DNA from: CAZZCP01 sp964653235
GTDB lineage: Bacteria > Bdellovibrionota > Bdellovibrionia > Bdellovibrionales > UBA840
Assembly (NCBI GenBank): GCA_964653235.1
Contig: CAZZCP010000095.1
Location: 1-7,074 of the forward strand
Reading direction: 5' to 3'
Length of the DNA stretch: 7,074 nt
Position 1 is the stretch's first letter. Each line of letters begins with the position of its first letter. The position numbers were made by a program, and so were the translations under genes. Below the pieces are notes generated by a model. The model saw only the letters and a list, made by a program, of their open reading frames with translations, was not told the origin of the DNA and made no database searches. This document shows, in pieces, positions 5,747-7,074 of this stretch.

Positions 5747-7074
5747 ATGGCGAAAATTGAAACCAGCCCAGAGCTATTGGAAAAGACATATGGCAAGATG
5801 CAAAAGAACCTTGAGGTGGTGCGAAAACGTTTAAATCGTCCTCTCACGCTTGCTGAGAAAATTCTTTATGGTCACCTGAGTGATCCTGAAAACCAAGACT
5901 TAGAAAGAGGCAAAAGCTTTTTGTTGCTTCAGCCAGATCGGGTGGCAATGCAAGATGCTACGGCCCAAATGGCTTTGTTGCAATTTATGCTAGCTGGTAA
6001 AGAAGAATCAGCAGTTCCTGCGACGACTCATTGTGATCACTTGATTCGCGCTTATCAAGGCGAAGAAGAAGATATGAAAACCGCAATGGATGAGAATCGA
6101 GAGGTTTTTGACTTTCTTCAAAGTGTATCATCTCGATATGGAATCGGCTTTTGGAAGCCTGGTGCTGGAATCATACACCAAGTGGTTTTAGAGAATTATG
6201 CCTTTCCTGGCGGCTTGATGATTGGTACCGACTCACATACACCGAATGCGGGTGGACTGGGAATGTGCGCCGTCGGTGTTGGCGGAGCAGATGCCTCTGA
6301 TGTGATGGCTGGTATGCCTTGGGAGGTGAAGAATCCAGAGGTATATGGGGTTCACTTAAAAGGTAAGTTGAGTGGTTGGACTGCATCAAAAGATGTTATT
6401 CTTCGCTTACTCGAAATCTTAACCGTAAAAGGTGGAACCAACCGAATTATTGAATACTTTGGTGAAGGTTGTGAGAGCATTTCTTGTACAGGAAAAGGCA
6501 CCATTTGCAATATGGGTGCTGAATTGGGAGCCACTTGTTCTGTATTTCCTTATGATTATAGAATGAAAGATTTTCTTGAAATCACTCGACGTGAAAATTT
6601 GCTGAGTCAAATAGAAGCTCATAAAGAATATTTAACTGCTGACCCTGAAGTTTTAGAGTTTCCAGAAAAGTATTACGACCGTGTGATTGAAATTGATCTT
6701 TCAAGTCTTGAACCTTATTTGGTTGGACCTCACTCTCCTGATAAAGCTCATAAGGTTTCTGAGATGAAAGAAAAAGTCAAAGCCAACGACTGGAATCCTC
6801 AGCTCTCGGCTGCATTGATAGGTTCTTGTACCAATTCGAGCTATGAAGATATTGGGCGAGCAAGTCATATCGCCAAAGAAGCTTTAGAAAAAGGCATGAA
6901 AATGCCTCAACAATTTATGGTTAGTCCAGGCTCGCAACAGATTTTAAATACCATCGAAAGAGATGGCTACGCAAAAACTCTTGCTGATGTTGGAGCTACA
7001 GTCCTTGCCAATGCTTGCGGGCCTTGCATTGGTCAATGGAAGCGAGATGATTTTAAGAAGGGTGAGACCAATAC
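5747..7074 (+). CDS. acnA: Aconitate hydratase, mitochondrial type (3' end outside window)
   Basis: Aconitase interconverts citrate and isocitrate through cis-aconitate in the TCA cycle, using a [4Fe-4S] cluster in the cytoplasm. The visible 442 codons follow the mitochondrial-type enzyme very closely. They include RLNRPLTLAEKILYGHLSDP (28-47), PDRVAMQDATAQMALLQF (63-80), THCDHLI (94-100), GIIHQVVLENYAFPGG (141-156), GTDSHTPNAGG (160-170) and the GADASDVMAG stretch (180-189). The cluster ligands are present: Cys361 in IGSCTNSSYED, and Cys424 and Cys427 in NACGPCIG. Their 63 and 3 residue spacings equal those of bovine Cys385, Cys448 and Cys451. The C-terminal swivel domain is beyond the window; full proteins of this type are about 750-780 residues. 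The ATG is chosen because GGGAG (5734-5738) sits eight bases upstream and the N-terminus aligns without an extension. The symbol acnA is the common bacterial label, though this is the mitochondrial subfamily rather than the AcnA/IRP type. Confidence 0.96.
   Translation, partial: MAKIETSPELLEKTYGKMQKNLEVVRKRLNRPLTLAEKILYGHLSDPENQDLERGKSFLLLQPDRVAMQDATAQMALLQFMLAGKEESAVPATTHCDHLIRAYQGEEEDMKTAMDENREVFDFLQSVSSRYGIGFWKPGAGIIHQVVLENYAFPGGLMIGTDSHTPNAGGLGMCAVGVGGADASDVMAGMPWEVKNPEVYGVHLKGKLSGWTASKDVILRLLEILTVKGGTNRIIEYFGEGCESISCTGKGTICNMGAELGATCSVFPYDYRMKDFLEITRRENLLSQIEAHKEYLTADPEVLEFPEKYYDRVIEIDLSSLEPYLVGPHSPDKAHKVSEMKEKVKANDWNPQLSAALIGSCTNSSYEDIGRASHIAKEALEKGMKMPQQFMVSPGSQQILNTIERDGYAKTLADVGATVLANACGPCIGQWKRDDFKKGETN

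Noticed and set aside
5589..5834. Plus-strand open frame of 81 codons crossing the divergent region
   Set aside because: It overlaps the first 88 bases of the aconitase gene out of frame, where aconitase similarity is very strong, and shows no domain.
6171..6622. Three minus-strand open frames inside the aconitase gene
   Set aside because: All are antisense to strongly conserved aconitase motifs.

Overview
This 7.1 kb window carries seven protein-coding genes and no RNA genes, insertion sequences or CRISPR array that I can see. Gene content suggests a predatory-type deltaproteobacterial relative, most likely Bdellovibrionota. The pointers are a TIGR02147-family (DUF4423-type) regulator coupled to a small lipoprotein, an HD-GYP protein whose N-terminal domain resembles those of Bdellovibrio HD-GYP proteins, and a mitochondrial-type aconitase in a moderately AT-rich genome. 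The phylum is an inference from gene families, not something the sequence proves.

Region 1 (1-2305, + strand) is a two-gene operon for a type IIB DNA topoisomerase, topoisomerase VI. The B subunit (ATPase/transducer) is cut by the left window edge, so only its C-terminal part is present. It ends in a very lysine-rich, histone-H1-like tail. Three bases later begins the complete A subunit, with the catalytic tyrosine motif and the Toprim acidic residues in place. Topo VI is mainly archaeal and plant, with scattered bacterial occurrences, so this pair is the most notable content of the window.

Region 2 (2302-5613, - strand) holds four leftward genes. In transcription order they are a small secreted lysine/glutamate-rich helical protein (5613-5113), an HD-GYP domain protein (5081-4032), a 216-base gap, a TIGR02147 DNA-binding protein (3815-3072), and a lipoprotein (3075-2302) whose ATG overlaps the regulator's stop codon. 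The HD-GYP protein keeps most of its metal-binding histidines but has serine where a metal-ligand aspartate is usual. The last lipoprotein codon converges on the topo VI A gene so tightly that the two stop codons share the bases TTAA.

Region 3 (5614-7074) is a 133-base divergent promoter region followed by a rightward aconitase gene, cut by the right window edge after about 442 codons.

The regions look functionally independent: DNA topology, a signalling/envelope cluster, and the TCA cycle. The tightest pairings are top6B/top6A, TIGR02147/lipoprotein and probably secreted coiled-coil protein/HD-GYP.
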